From Chryseobacterium sp. CH21 (GTDB lineage: Bacteria; Bacteroidota; Bacteroidia; Flavobacteriales; Weeksellaceae), in the NCBI RefSeq assembly GCF_004119445.1, contig NZ_QICI01000067.1, forward strand, positions 39,142 through 103,141: a stretch of 64,000 nucleotides of DNA. Reading direction: 5' to 3'. Positions within the stretch are counted from its first letter, which is position 1. Each line of letters begins with the position of its first letter. This document shows positions 1 to 9,912 of this stretch, piece by piece. The notes beneath the pieces were generated by a model. The model worked only from the letters and a program-made list of their open reading frames with translations. It was not told the DNA's origin and searched no databases. The translations under genes were made by a program, and so were the position numbers.

Positions 1-56
1 ACTTCAGTGTCCGCATGCTGTGAATTTATAATATCACCGGTAATGACCGCTATCAT
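1..56 (-). CDS. SatD-like protein, N-terminus only (runs off the left edge)
   Basis: Reading leftward from an ATG at 56-54, the first 18 codons give MIAVITGDIINSQHADTE, then the window ends. An opening of the form M-x-AVITGDIINS is what I recall for SatD-family proteins of Bacteroidota; only the N-terminus is visible, so the family call is by this motif alone. The start is supported by a TATATTTG -7 box on the same strand at 68-61, leaving a leader of only about five bases, and by an operator-like array directly upstream. Function of the family is poorly defined (named after the secretion and acid tolerance locus of streptococci). Confidence 0.6.
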   Translation of the reverse strand, partial: MIAVITGDIINSQHADTE

Positions 57-60
57 AGTG

Positions 61-142
61 CAAATATAAGCATAATTACTTATAAATAAAAAATATAAGC
101 AGAAACACTTATAGATATTGATTATTAGTGAATCAGCTTATA
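61..142 (-). promoter_or_regulatory. Promoter with three 20-bp palindromes at a 29-bp period
   Basis: Three copies of the form TATAAGC-N6-ACTTATA lie at 65-84, 94-113 and 123-142. Copies 1 and 2 have perfect half-sites. Copy 3 has a weaker left half (TATTAGT) and right half GCTTATA. Left halves start at 65, 94 and 123 and right halves at 78, 107 and 136, so the period is exactly 29. Copy 1 overlaps the -7 box (TATATTTG on the minus strand, 61-68) of the SatD-like gene, so binding there should block RNA polymerase. The regulator is unknown; autoregulation is an inference. Confidence 0.6.
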
Positions 143-249
143 TCAATTATTCAGTAAACATAAGGTTTTTAAGGCTTTAACAAAAGTCATAAAATTATAA
201 AAAAGTAAAAAGTTGACCAATAATCTGTCATTACATTTACTTTAAGTCC

Positions 250-420
250 ACATTTCACTCTTTATTTTTAGTGAAGAAGCTTATTCCTGCTATCCGCTCA
301 TACTCCTCGTTCCTTCCTATTCCGGCTCTTTAACCCTCTAACTCTCCCACTTATACTCCGGGATAACCGCTTCTATCAGGGCTAAACAGTCATTGCGAGC
401 AAATCTAAGCAACCTCTTGA
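250..420. repeat. Intergenic repeat-like sequence, no gene
   Basis: The stretch between the SatD-like promoter and the endonuclease gene has no convincing reading frame. It is locally richer in C and T (CTCATACTCCTCG, ACCCTCTAACTCTCCCACTT) and contains TCATTGCGAGCAAATCTAAGCAA near 393-415. From memory, CATTGCGAG elements and the pyrimidine-rich block resemble dispersed intergenic repeats of Chryseobacterium genomes, but only one copy lies in this window, so repeat status cannot be shown here. Confidence 0.3.
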
Positions 421-444
421 ATCATTTCTACACCATAAAAATAA

Positions 445-530
445 ACCTAACAGGTTTTAAAAACCTGTTAGGTCTGACTCGTTAAATCTTCGTAGAAAAT
501 AATCTTGACAGGTTTCAAAAACCTATCAAG
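445..530. repeat. Two related hairpins (AACCTGTTAGGT family), probable terminator for the endonuclease gene
   Basis: The first hairpin has perfect 13-bp arms, ACCTAACAGGTTT at 445-457 and AAACCTGTTAGGT at 461-473. The second has 12-bp arms with one mismatch, CTTGACAGGTTT at 504-515 and AAACCTATCAAG at 519-530. Both share the core ACAGGTTT/AAACCT. They sit immediately downstream of the stop of the minus-strand endonuclease gene, so the nearer one can act as its terminator. Two related copies side by side also fit a dispersed palindromic repeat family. Confidence 0.65.
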
Positions 531-536
531 GTTGGA

Positions 537-2456
537 TTACTTTTTAATAAACTGATGAGCTTTCTCATCAAGCTTTAAGAAATATATACCTGTCGGAATT
601 CCCTGTACTGAAATATTCTTTTTATACCTGAACGGATCCTTCTCCGTATAGATCACTTTTCCGGAAAGATCTATGATCTGGGCTGTTTTTACCTTCTCTG
701 TTTCCCCGTTTACATAAAGATTGTCATAAACTGGATTTGGATAAATGGTGAATTCTTTGTTATCAGCAATCAGCTCTGTTGTAGATAACGTCCCACCCAG
801 ATTCTGACAGTAGTTGGACGGGTAAGAATCCCACTCTCCTATGCTGAATGTACTGGTTGGCTGATTGATAGTACTCTTTCTATACAAAGATACATTTCCG
901 TTATTGTTGGTTATAAATTTAGTTCCGATAGCATCCACTGTTACCGTCTTATTATATGCAAGCTCTACATAATTTCCTCCTGTAAACGTCAGAGGATCAG
1001 AAGCCGTTACGAATTTTGCCTGAGCATTAGTATAACAAGACAAAGTAGATTTTGGATTTAAAATCACGAAAGTTTCATTATTTCCTACCCTGCCTTCCAG
1101 TTCATAGGTATCTCCGCTATAGATTGTTCCTGAAGAGTTATTTTTAAACTGAATATTGATTCTGTAATTATTTAGATTGACTTCATGCCCTGTTTTATTA
1201 ACAATTTCAAGCGCATTATTCTTAATGGTATTGTCAATAGTATTGGTTCCTGATATATACTTTGTGATGATGAGATCTGGTGCATAAGAATCTGAAGCAA
1301 TCGTAGAAGCTGTAACAGTATTACTAAACGGAGACTCAAGATATCCCTTATCAAAAGCTTTTACAGTAAAAGTATAAGATGTAGAGGGACTCAGGTGATC
1401 AATACTTATAGAAGTTCCCTTTGTAACGGCAACAGGTGTTGTTGAGCCATTCATATAAATCCTGTATCCTAATACATCAGCATCAGGAGAAGCTGTCCAG
1501 TTCAGATTAACGAAATAAGCATTCTGCTGTGTAGAAACAAGTGATCCTGGAGCAGCAGGAGCTACACTATCAGGAGTTTCAGACCAGATCATATCAATCC
1601 ATTCAGGATGATCAATAAATGGGTTTCTGTTTTTTTGTATGGCATAGATCGCATTGTTTCTGTCGATTTCTCTTTGCGAAACAGGATCTGCAGTACTCCA
1701 CTGCTTCAGCATAGCAATATAAGGAAGGTCAACCGCTCTTTCCTCCGTTCCGTCAAGCGGACATTGATCGTTTGCAGGTGTAATGTTTGAAGATGTACTG
1801 TAAGCTGTATTGAACGAACCTAGTTTTCCTTCGTATCTTACTGCAAAATACAATAAAGTTCTTGCTATATCACCTTTAAACTCATTAATAGGTTCATAAA
1901 CCCTTCCGGTATAAGGATAATTGGGAATGGCAGCATTAGACATCCTTGAAGTATTGCTAAAGATATAGTGATTCGCGCTGTTTCCTATTCCGTAAGGATA
2001 ATTATTTCTTAGTTGATTAATCCTTGCATCAGCGGGAATAATAAAATTCAGATCAGAATACATTGGATAATCACTTATTGACGAATTTGTACTGAAGGTA
2101 CTCTGTGGCATCATATGCTCCCTGTTGTAGCCTAGTCCTTCAGCGCCTGCTGTACCTGTCATCTGATCTACTGTATATTCATAAGCATCCGGCCCTGAAG
2201 GGATCTCAGAATAAATATCCAAAAGATACTGGGTATTGGAGGCATCGTGGTCATAGTATTTGTCAAGATCAGTCTGACCATAATATCCCTTAAGATCGTC
2301 ATAATGCCAGTTGATCATTTTCTCCGAAATAATATCGTGAAGTTTCGATTTCAGAGCATAGCCCGTCAATCCGGCTGTTCCATTATAATATCCGGCAGGT
2401 GCCTGCGCAGAAAAATAAGAGGAAATTAAAACAAGAGGAAATAGAATTTTTTTCAT
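537..2456 (-). CDS. Secreted endonuclease I family nuclease with fibronectin III, lamin-tail and T9SS domains
   Basis: This 639-residue protein should be exported and cut nucleic acids outside the cell. Residues 1-18 are a signal peptide ending SAQ. The nuclease domain (about 20-290) carries the endonuclease I signature NREHMMPQS at 111-119, where His114 is the expected catalytic residue of the beta-beta-alpha-metal fold. A fibronectin type III domain follows (about 300-387), then a lamin-tail-like beta domain (about 393-540) and a C-terminal T9SS sorting domain (about 572-639, IYPNPVYDNLYV...IPTGIYFLKL). The gene stands alone, with hairpins after its stop. The -7 box is weak (TATTTTAG about 30 bases upstream). 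Likely role is DNA scavenging or biofilm DNA turnover, by family. Confidence 0.9.
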   Translation of the reverse strand: MKKILFPLVLISSYFSAQAPAGYYNGTAGLTGYALKSKLHDIISEKMINWHYDDLKGYYGQTDLDKYYDHDASNTQYLLDIYSEIPSGPDAYEYTVDQMTGTAGAEGLGYNREHMMPQSTFSTNSSISDYPMYSDLNFIIPADARINQLRNNYPYGIGNSANHYIFSNTSRMSNAAIPNYPYTGRVYEPINEFKGDIARTLLYFAVRYEGKLGSFNTAYSTSSNITPANDQCPLDGTEERAVDLPYIAMLKQWSTADPVSQREIDRNNAIYAIQKNRNPFIDHPEWIDMIWSETPDSVAPAAPGSLVSTQQNAYFVNLNWTASPDADVLGYRIYMNGSTTPVAVTKGTSISIDHLSPSTSYTFTVKAFDKGYLESPFSNTVTASTIASDSYAPDLIITKYISGTNTIDNTIKNNALEIVNKTGHEVNLNNYRINIQFKNNSSGTIYSGDTYELEGRVGNNETFVILNPKSTLSCYTNAQAKFVTASDPLTFTGGNYVELAYNKTVTVDAIGTKFITNNNGNVSLYRKSTINQPTSTFSIGEWDSYPSNYCQNLGGTLSTTELIADNKEFTIYPNPVYDNLYVNGETEKVKTAQIIDLSGKVIYTEKDPFRYKKNISVQGIPTGIYFLKLDEKAHQFIKK

Positions 2457-2595
2457 GCCTTAAAATTTGGGGGGACTAAAATAGTGAAATAAAAAATGCA
2501 AAAGACTGAAAGTTTTATTAAGAAAGTATTAATTTTCGAAATATAAAAAATTGAAAATTAAACGCATTACCCTTTAATGGTACGAATAAAATAAT

Positions 2596-2629
2596 TTGTT
2601 TTAGCATTCCGTCAATTTGGTTATCTTTG
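2596..2629 (+). promoter_or_regulatory. Promoter of the acyl-CoA dehydrogenase gene
   Basis: TATCTTTG at 2622-2629 matches the Bacteroidota -7 consensus TAnnTTTG, with a TTG at 2596-2598 as possible -33 element. The TTG inside the -7 box could be misread as a start codon in frame with the gene; the true start is the ATG at 2648. Confidence 0.6.
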
Positions 2630-2647
2630 GGAACTAACTATTATTAT

Positions 2648-3787
2648 ATGAATACAGAGACTATTGACAACATCAAAATGATTGCGGAGACGGCCAGAGA
2701 ATTTGCAGAAAAGAACATCAGACCAAACATTATGGAATGGGATGAAAGCCAGACCTTTCCAAAAGACTTATTCCACCAGTTAGGTGAGATGGGTTTTATG
2801 GGAATTGTGGTTCCTGAACAGTATGGAGGTTCCGGCTTAGGGTATCATGAGTATGTTACTATTCTGGATGAAATTTCTCAGGTTGATCCATCTATTGGTC
2901 TTTCTGTAGCAGCACACAACTCTCTTTGCACCAACCATATCTACGAGTTCGGAAATGAAGAGCAAAGACACAAATGGCTTCCTCAGCTGGCTTCCGGAAA
3001 AGTAATCGGAGCTTGGGGGCTTACAGAACATAATACAGGTTCAGATTCAGGAGGTATGTCTACTACCGCTGTAAAAGATGGTGACGAATGGATCATCAAC
3101 GGAGCTAAAAACTTTATTACTCACGCTATTTCAGGAGATATTGCTGTAGTAATGACAAGAACAGGAGAAATAGGTGCTAAGAACAACTCTACCGCTTTTG
3201 TTTTAGAAAAAGGAATGCCTGGATTCTCTTCAGGAAAAAAAGAAAATAAATTAGGAATGCGTGCATCCGAAACTGCGGAACTTATCTTTGATAATGTACG
3301 TGTACCGGATTCTCACCGTCTAGGAGAAGTAGGTGAAGGTTTCAAGCAGGCTATGAAAGTATTGGATGGTGGTAGAATTTCTATTGCTGCCCTAAGCTTA
3401 GGTACTGCAAGAGGAGCTTACAAAGCTGCTTTGAAATATGCAAAAGAAAGACATCAGTTTGGGAAACCAATTGCTGATTTCCAGGCGATCAACTTTATGT
3501 TAGCAGATATGGCTACAGAGATTGATGCCGCCGAACTTCTTATCCAAAGAGCTTCTACCCTGAAGAATGCAAAACAGAAAATGACAAAAGAAGGAGCTAT
3601 GGCAAAACTGTATGCTTCTGAAGCTTGTGTGAGAATTTCCAACAATGCCGTTCAGATCTTCGGAGGATACGGTTATACAAAAGATTTCCCAGCTGAAAAG
3701 TTCTATAGAGACTCTAAGCTTTGTACTATTGGTGAAGGAACTTCTGAGATCCAGAGGCTGGTAATCGGAAGAGATATTACAAAATAA
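2648..3787 (+). CDS. Acyl-CoA dehydrogenase
   Basis: A 379-residue flavoprotein that oxidises acyl-CoA to the trans-2-enoyl-CoA in fatty-acid or branched-chain amino-acid breakdown, passing electrons to ETF. It has the full family layout: N-terminal helical domain with WDESQTFPKDLF, middle beta domain with GAWGLTEHNTGSDSGG (FAD contact), and C-terminal helical domain with DGGRI...YAKERHQFGKPI and QIFGGYGYTKDFP. The catalytic base is the Glu of EGTSEIQR near residue 363. The ATG at 2648 is preferred over an in-frame TTG at 2627 because that TTG lies in the -7 box TATCTTTG. A DinB-like gene follows after 24 bases, so the two are probably co-transcribed. The exact substrate cannot be read from sequence. 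Confidence 0.93.
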   Translation: MNTETIDNIKMIAETAREFAEKNIRPNIMEWDESQTFPKDLFHQLGEMGFMGIVVPEQYGGSGLGYHEYVTILDEISQVDPSIGLSVAAHNSLCTNHIYEFGNEEQRHKWLPQLASGKVIGAWGLTEHNTGSDSGGMSTTAVKDGDEWIINGAKNFITHAISGDIAVVMTRTGEIGAKNNSTAFVLEKGMPGFSSGKKENKLGMRASETAELIFDNVRVPDSHRLGEVGEGFKQAMKVLDGGRISIAALSLGTARGAYKAALKYAKERHQFGKPIADFQAINFMLADMATEIDAAELLIQRASTLKNAKQKMTKEGAMAKLYASEACVRISNNAVQIFGGYGYTKDFPAEKFYRDSKLCTIGEGTSEIQRLVIGRDITK

Positions 3788-3811
3788 ATGTAATTATTAA
3801 AACACATACAA

Positions 3812-4309
3812 ATGATTAAACAAGCCTTATTAGGTGAGTTTCTGCATGAAGCAGAGAACACAAGAAAAATTTTAAAAGCAATTCCCGACAGTGCCTTACA
3901 CTGGAAACCATCTGAAAAAAACTGGACAACAGGTCAGCTAGCTTCTCACATTGCAGAAGTTTATAATTGGTATGATTCCACTTTCAATCAGGATGTTTTT
4001 GACATGGGTACTTATCAGTATGACAAAGGTGATATTTCCCAAGCAGAAAATATCGTTGCCAAGTTTGAAGAAAATGTAGCGAAAGCTCAGAAAGTTCTTG
4101 AAAACTCTGATGAAAACGCTTATTTTAACGAATGGAAAATGGAAATGAACGGTAATGTACTTTTCCCTCCTATGCCAAAAGTTCAGGTAGTGAGAGCTTT
4201 TCTTTACAACCACCTGTACCATCACAGAGGGGAACTGGTTGTCTATTTAAGATCTACCGGAAATAAAGTTCCCGGACTGTATGGACCTACTGCTGATGAT
4301 AATATGTAA
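3812..4309 (+). CDS. DinB family protein (putative metal-dependent enzyme)
   Basis: This 165-residue protein has the DinB/YfiT four-helix-bundle pattern. The three metal-binding histidines appear as His46 (LASHIAEV), His134 and His138 (YNHLYHHRGE). Family members include thiol transferases that use bacillithiol or mycothiol and uncharacterised stress proteins; the substrate here is unknown. It starts 24 bases after the acyl-CoA dehydrogenase stop and is followed by a strong terminator, so the pair looks like one transcription unit. The C-terminus PGLYGPTADDNM is typical of flavobacterial members in my memory. Confidence 0.8.
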   Translation: MIKQALLGEFLHEAENTRKILKAIPDSALHWKPSEKNWTTGQLASHIAEVYNWYDSTFNQDVFDMGTYQYDKGDISQAENIVAKFEENVAKAQKVLENSDENAYFNEWKMEMNGNVLFPPMPKVQVVRAFLYNHLYHHRGELVVYLRSTGNKVPGLYGPTADDNM

Positions 4310-4338
4310 TTGAAATAGATATTATATCAAAACATAAG

Positions 4339-4370
4339 AATGACATATACTTCGGTATGTGTCATTTTTC
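4339..4370 (+). terminator. Intrinsic terminator after the DinB gene
   Basis: Stem AATGACATATAC (4339-4350) with GTATGTGTCATT (4355-4366), a TTCG tetraloop and a following T run. Confidence 0.85.
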
Positions 4371-4452
4371 TTTTAACAAAAGGCTTTTTCAATTATATTC
4401 AATGTATTACATAATACATTGCAAGCTAAATCAAAAATAATCTTAAAAAATT

Positions 4453-4485
4453 TTGTTTTTCGTAACATATTTTTTATTAGCTTTG
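4453..4485 (+). promoter_or_regulatory. Promoter of the first metallopeptidase gene
   Basis: TTG at 4453-4455 and TAGCTTTG at 4478-4485 match the Bacteroidota -33/-7 pattern with a 22-base gap, 29 bases before the ATG at 4515. Confidence 0.6.
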
Positions 4486-4514
4486 ATATTCCACAATCAA
4501 ATTTAATATTGAAT

Positions 4515-7444
4515 ATGAAAAAACAATTAACGCTGATTGGAATGCTCCTTATTTCGGGTATTTCTTTCGCACAGACTGACCGTCTTTGGTCTGAAGGTTC
4601 CAGAAAAGCTTCATCAGAGATTTTTGAAAACAAAACCGGCATCAGCAATCCAAAGGTATACAACCTGGATATCAATGGATTGAAGAATGTCCTGGCAAAA
4701 GCTCCCAAAAGACTGGCTGCAGGCGAAAAATCAGAACTCATCATCTCTTTTCCGAATTCTGAAGGCAGAATGGAAAATTTTAAAGTGAGGGAGAATTCCA
4801 ATTTTGCTCCTGAGTTGGCAGCAAAATATCCGGATATTAAATCCTATGTAGGACAAGGCCTGGATGATCCTAATTCCACAGTCTATTTCAGTGTTTCCCC
4901 ACTAGGACTGTCTTCCATGGAATTTACGGTGATAAATCTGCAGTTTTCATCGAGCCATACACTAAAGACCTTTCTTCCTATGTAGTGTACAGAAAATCCG
5001 ATAAAAAAGATGATCTTAACAAGTTTGAATGTACAGTAGTAGACGCTGCACAGAAAGGAGTTTCCAACTCTGCTCTTGCTGCAAGACCTAATGCTGATGA
5101 CGCTAAATTAAGAACATTCAGACTGGCATTATCTTGTACCGGAGAATACACCACTTATTTCGGAGGTACAAAAGCTCAGGCTTTAGCTGCAATGAATACC
5201 ACAATGACTCGTGTAAACGGAGTTTTTGAAAAGGATTTCGCAGCAAGAATGGTTCTGATTGCCAACAACGACGCTGTCATATACACCAATGCTTCTACAG
5301 ACCCTTATTCCGCAGCTTCCGGAATGAGCAGCTGGAATTCTCAGTTACAAAGCACTTTAACTTCTGTAATTGGTGAAGCTAATTATGACATCGGGCACTT
5401 GTTCGGAGCTTCAGGAGGTGGCGGAAATGCAGGATGCATCGGCTGTATCTGTACAAACGGATCAAAAGGAAGCGGATACACTTCTCCGGCAGACGCCATT
5501 CCATCAGGAGATAATTTTGATATCGATTACGTGGCTCATGAAATGGGACACCAGTTCGGCGGAAACCACACTTTTTCTCATGGGAATGAAGGTACTGGCG
5601 TGAATATGGAGCCAGGATCCGGATCAACCATCATGGGATATGCAGGAATTACCAGCCAGGATGTTCAGCCTCACTCTGATGCATTCTTCCATGCGGTAAG
5701 CATTCAGCAGATCACTAATAATATTAAAGCTAAAACGTGCTCTGTCAACACCAACACAGGGAACTCAATTCCTACAGCGAGCGCAGGCTCAGATTATACC
5801 ATTCCAAAAGGAACTCCATTTGTTCTTACAGGTACCGGAACAGATGCTGACGGAGATTCTTTAACCTACATCTGGGAGCAAATGGATAACGCTTCTTCTT
5901 CTCAGACAGGAGCAAGCTCAGCAGCCAGTGCCACAAAAGCTTCAGGACCTAACTTCAGATCATGGACTCCTACTACTGCTCCTGTAAGATATTTCCCAAG
6001 AATGGCTTCTGTTTTAACAGGTGCAACCACTACAGCAGGTTCTGAAATCACAGTAGAAGCACTTTCCTCAGTAGCCAGAACATTAAACTTCAGATTTACT
6101 GTTCGTGATAACAAAGCAGGAGGCTCAGGAAACAATTCTGACGACGCTGTAATCACCGTTAACGGAACTGCAGGACCATTTAATATAACCTCGCAGAATT
6201 CAGCAACAACTTATACAGGAGGAAGCTCTCAAACCGTTACATGGAACGTAGCAGGCACTACAGCCAACGGTGTAAATGCTGCTAATGTTGATATTCTTTG
6301 GTCGACAGACAGTGGAAACACCTGGACTACTCTATTGGCCGGAACTCCAAATGACGGTTCACAAGCTGTTACCATTCCTAATTCTACTACCACTACAGGA
6401 AGAATTATGGTAAAAGGATCGAATCATATTTTCTTTGATGTCAATAATGCCAATATCTCCGTAAATGCAGGTTCAGGAACTCCTGATACAGTAGCTCCTA
6501 CAGCTCCTACCCTTGCTGCTTCAGGAACTACCGCTACAACAACCAATCTTTCATGGTCTGGCGCTACAGACAATGTAGGAGTTACCGGATACGATGTATA
6601 TCAGGGAGCTTCATTAATTGGTTCTACTGCTTCTACTACTTATACTGTAACAGGACTTTCTCCAGCAACTACGTATTCTTTCTCTGTTAAAGCAAAAGAT
6701 GCAGCAGGAAATGCTTCTGTTTCCAGCAATACAGTAAGTGTTACTACGCTTTCAGGAGGAACTGTTTCATACTGTTCTTCTTCAGCATCCAATACCGCTG
6801 ATGAAAGAATCGGAAACGTAACATTCGGATCTATTAATAATACTTCTACAGGAACTGCAGGTTATGAAAACTTCACTTCAGTTTCTACTAATGTCACAAG
6901 AGGAAGTGCTTACACAATTTCCATTACTCCGGTTTGGACTTCTACAAAATACAGCGAAGCATATGCTGTTTATATTGATTACAACGGAGACGGAGACTTT
7001 ACAGACAGTGGAGAGTTAGCATGGACAAAAGCAGGTTCTACAACCAGCCCGGTTACAGGATCTATCACAATCCCATCTACAGCAACTGTTGGTTCTACAA
7101 GAATGAGAGTAATGATGAAGTACAGCTCAATCCCTACTTCTTCATGTGAAGCATTTACTTACGGACAGGTTGAAGATTATACCCTTAATATTGTTTCTTC
7201 AGGAAAAGGAGATCTTCAGAATACAAAAGACCTGATCACAGATGTAAAACTTTATCCAAACCCAGTGAGAGATCAACTTTTTATTTCAAATACAACATCA
7301 GAAGAGTATAAAATCTTCGATATGGGTGGAAAACTAATAGACTCAGGAAAACTTCAAAGAGGTTCCGTGAACGTAAGCAGTCTTGTAAAAGGTGCTTATA
7401 TGATTCAAATTGGAGAATCTTCTAAGAGATTTATTAAAAATTAG
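4515..7444 (+). CDS. Secreted reprolysin-like zinc metallopeptidase with T9SS tail, frameshifted
   Basis: Restored product is about 976 residues. Order: signal peptide (MKKQLTLIGMLLISGISFAQ), a pro-region, a reprolysin-like (M12B-type) catalytic domain with zinc motif HEMGHQFGGNH around residue 342, two beta domains, a fibronectin III domain (starting PDTVAPTAPTL), a GEVED domain (DYNGDGDFTDSGE...GQVEDYTLNI) and a T9SS sorting domain (LYPNPVRDQLFI). The frame breaks near 4921: codons up to LGLSSME read in one frame and YGDKSAVFIEP in the next. The neighbouring paralogue reads GGAAATTTA where this gene has GGAATTTA, so one A is missing. A start at 4985 in the second frame is therefore internal. 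Next gene downstream is a paralogue lacking the fibronectin and GEVED domains. Whether the break is real is discussed in the findings. Confidence 0.88.
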
Positions 7445-7479
7445 TAACTAATAGACTTTTTAAAATTAAACGATGTGAA

Positions 7480-7508
7480 AAACTGTTCTGTATAGAACAG
7501 TTTTTCTT
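7480..7508 (+). terminator. Intrinsic terminator
   Basis: Stem AAACTGTTCT (7480-7489) with AGAACAGTTT (7494-7503), loop GTAT, then T run. Confidence 0.85.
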
Positions 7509-7610
7509 TTTTATCAAATTTTATATATTTTTTTTCACAACAACCCTTTTGTTTAAAAGGTATTACTGACAAAAACATACGGTTAAAATGCTCTCAGGGC
7601 ATTTTTTTAT

Positions 7611-7618
7611 TATTTTTG
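7611..7618 (+). promoter_or_regulatory. -7 box of the second metallopeptidase gene
   Basis: TATTTTTG matches TAnnTTTG and lies 17 bases before the GTG start at 7635. No clear -33 TTG was found at the usual distance. Confidence 0.45.
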
Positions 7619-7634
7619 CTGAAAATACATTGAC

Positions 7635-9863
7635 GTGAAAAAACAATTATTGATAACGGGAATGCTCGCATTGTCGGGTATTTCTTTTGCACAAACAGAT
7701 CGCTTATGGACTTCAAGTTCATCAAAGGGATCCTCTCCGATTCTGGAAAACATGTCAAGTTTTGAAAATCCTCAACTTTATCATTTGAATATAAGCGGAT
7801 TAAAAAATGTATTAGCAAAAGCCCCCAAAAGATCAACACAGAAATCTGAAATCATAATCTCTTTTCCCAATTCAACAGGAAAAATGGAAAACTTCAGGGT
7901 AACAGAAAATTCTAATTTTGAGCCTGAACTGGCTGCTAAATATCCGGACATCAAGTCTTATATTGGTGAAGGAATGGAAGATCCTGCTTCAAAGGTTTAT
8001 TTCAGTATTTCTTCCCTGGGACTTTCTTCAATGGAAATTTATGGTGACAAATCTGCTGTTTTTATTCAACCTTATACCAAAGATCTTTCAACTTATATCA
8101 TTTACAAAAAGTCAGACAGTAAAGACAATCTGAATAAACTTGAATGTAAAGTTTTAGATGTCGCTCAAAAAGGAAATTCAAGCACTTTCACCCATAAAAA
8201 TGCAGATGATGCCACATTGAGAACGTTCAGGCTTGCTCTTTCATGTACGGGAGAATATGCTTCTTACTTTGGAGGAACTAAAGCCCAGGCTTTAGCTGCG
8301 ATGAACAATACAATGACCCGCGTAAATGGTATTTTCGAAAACGATTTTGCAGCAAGAATGACACTGATTGCCAATAATGACAGTATTATTTATACCGATG
8401 CCACTACAGATCCTTATTCTCCCTCTTCACAGATGAACAACTGGAATCTGGAGCTCATGAACAATTTAAGCACTTCTATCGGGAATAATAATTTTGATAT
8501 AGGCCACCTTTTCGGAAGAGATGGCGGCGGCGGCAATGCAGGATGTATCGGATGTATTTGTGACAATGATATGTCTACTTATCAGGATCAGGGGGTAACC
8601 TACCCCAGCAGCTATAAAGGAAGCGGATACACCTCTCCGGCAAACGGCAATCCTTCAGGAGATACTTTTGACATTGATTTTGTAGCTCATGAAATGGGAC
8701 ATCAGTTCGGAGGAAACCACACATGGTCATACGAACCACAATCTGGATTAAAACCTGTAGAACCAGGTTCAGGATCTACTATCATGGGATACGCAGGTAT
8801 TACCAATTATGATATTCAGAGTAATTCGGATCCGTTTTTCCATGCTTTAAGTATTGAACAGATTACCAATAATATCAAAACCAAAACATGTTCCGTTAAT
8901 ACACCTACAGGAAATTCAGTTCCTACAGCAAATGCAGGACTAGATTATACTATTCCCAAAAGTACCCCTTTCATGCTTACCGGATCTGGAACTGATGCAA
9001 ATGGAGACCCACTCACTTACATCTGGGAACAAATGGATGAGGGAACTTCTTCTGAAACCGGAGCCAACTCTGCGGCAAAAGATACAAAAGCGGCGGGTCC
9101 CATATTCAGATCTTGGAAACCATCAAGCTCTTCTGTAAGATATTTTCCTGTAATGTCTTCTGTTTTAGCAGGCGCTTTTAAGACAGCAGGCGCAGAAATA
9201 GATGTGGAAGCACTTCCTTCTGTTGCCAGAACTTTAAATTTCAGATTGACTGTTCGGGATAACAAAGCCGGAGGTGGCGGAAATAATTCTGATGATACAG
9301 AGATAACGGTTAATCCAGCTGCCGGACCGTTTATGATCACATCACAAAATACCGCGGTTTCTTACGTAAAAGGAAGCTCACAGACCATTACATGGGATGT
9401 AGCAGGAACCACAGCTAATGGTATTAATACGGCCAATGTAGATATTTTATGGTCTACAGATAGTGGAAATACATGGATCACGTTATTAGCCGGAGTACCT
9501 AATAACGGCTCGCAGGCTATTACAATTCCTGATGCCTTAACAGATTCCGGAAGAATTATGGTAAAAGGAAGCAATCATATTTTCTTTGATATCAATAATG
9601 CCAATATTTCCGTAAAAAATTCTGATGATAAACCTACAGACAGCAATTCATCATCCACAGAAATCAAGCTGTATCCTAATCCTGTAAAGAGCATTCTTAC
9701 CCTTACCAATACCAGCAACGAAGAATATAAAATCTACGACATGTCCGGAAGACTTGTTAGCATGGGAAATCTGGAAAACGGAACAGTGAATGTTAATAAA
9801 TTAACCAATGGAACCTACGTCATCCAACTCGGAGGATTTTCTAAACAATTCATTAAAAAGTAA
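7635..9863 (+). CDS. Secreted reprolysin-like zinc metallopeptidase with T9SS tail
   Basis: An intact 742-residue paralogue of the gene upstream. It starts with GTG (MKKQLLITGMLALSGISFAQ signal peptide), followed by a pro-region, the catalytic domain with HEMGHQFGGNH at about 352-362 (His352, Glu353, His356, His362), beta-sandwich domains (ADAGLDYTIPKSTPF-like PKD/Ig region, then SQTITWDVAGT) and a T9SS tail (LYPNPVKSILTL...NGTYVIQLGG). Compared with the first copy it lacks the fibronectin III and GEVED domains and has an insert DNDMSTYQDQGV before the zinc motif. Expected role is extracellular proteolysis. It proves the frame of the broken upstream copy. Confidence 0.9.
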   Translation: MKKQLLITGMLALSGISFAQTDRLWTSSSSKGSSPILENMSSFENPQLYHLNISGLKNVLAKAPKRSTQKSEIIISFPNSTGKMENFRVTENSNFEPELAAKYPDIKSYIGEGMEDPASKVYFSISSLGLSSMEIYGDKSAVFIQPYTKDLSTYIIYKKSDSKDNLNKLECKVLDVAQKGNSSTFTHKNADDATLRTFRLALSCTGEYASYFGGTKAQALAAMNNTMTRVNGIFENDFAARMTLIANNDSIIYTDATTDPYSPSSQMNNWNLELMNNLSTSIGNNNFDIGHLFGRDGGGGNAGCIGCICDNDMSTYQDQGVTYPSSYKGSGYTSPANGNPSGDTFDIDFVAHEMGHQFGGNHTWSYEPQSGLKPVEPGSGSTIMGYAGITNYDIQSNSDPFFHALSIEQITNNIKTKTCSVNTPTGNSVPTANAGLDYTIPKSTPFMLTGSGTDANGDPLTYIWEQMDEGTSSETGANSAAKDTKAAGPIFRSWKPSSSSVRYFPVMSSVLAGAFKTAGAEIDVEALPSVARTLNFRLTVRDNKAGGGGNNSDDTEITVNPAAGPFMITSQNTAVSYVKGSSQTITWDVAGTTANGINTANVDILWSTDSGNTWITLLAGVPNNGSQAITIPDALTDSGRIMVKGSNHIFFDINNANISVKNSDDKPTDSNSSSTEIKLYPNPVKSILTLTNTSNEEYKIYDMSGRLVSMGNLENGTVNVNKLTNGTYVIQLGGFSKQFIKK

Positions 9864-9883
9864 AAAGAATATAATTCAATCAG

Positions 9884-9912
9884 AAAGCTGCTCATTCGGG
9901 CAGCTTTTTTAT
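9884..9912 (+). terminator. Intrinsic terminator
   Basis: Stem AAAGCTGC (9884-9891) with GCAGCTTT (9900-9907) followed by a T run. Confidence 0.85.

Noticed and set aside
4985..7444. A metallopeptidase gene starting at 4985
   Set aside because: It would begin inside the pro-region and lack a signal peptide; the intact paralogue shows it continues the frame opened at 4515.
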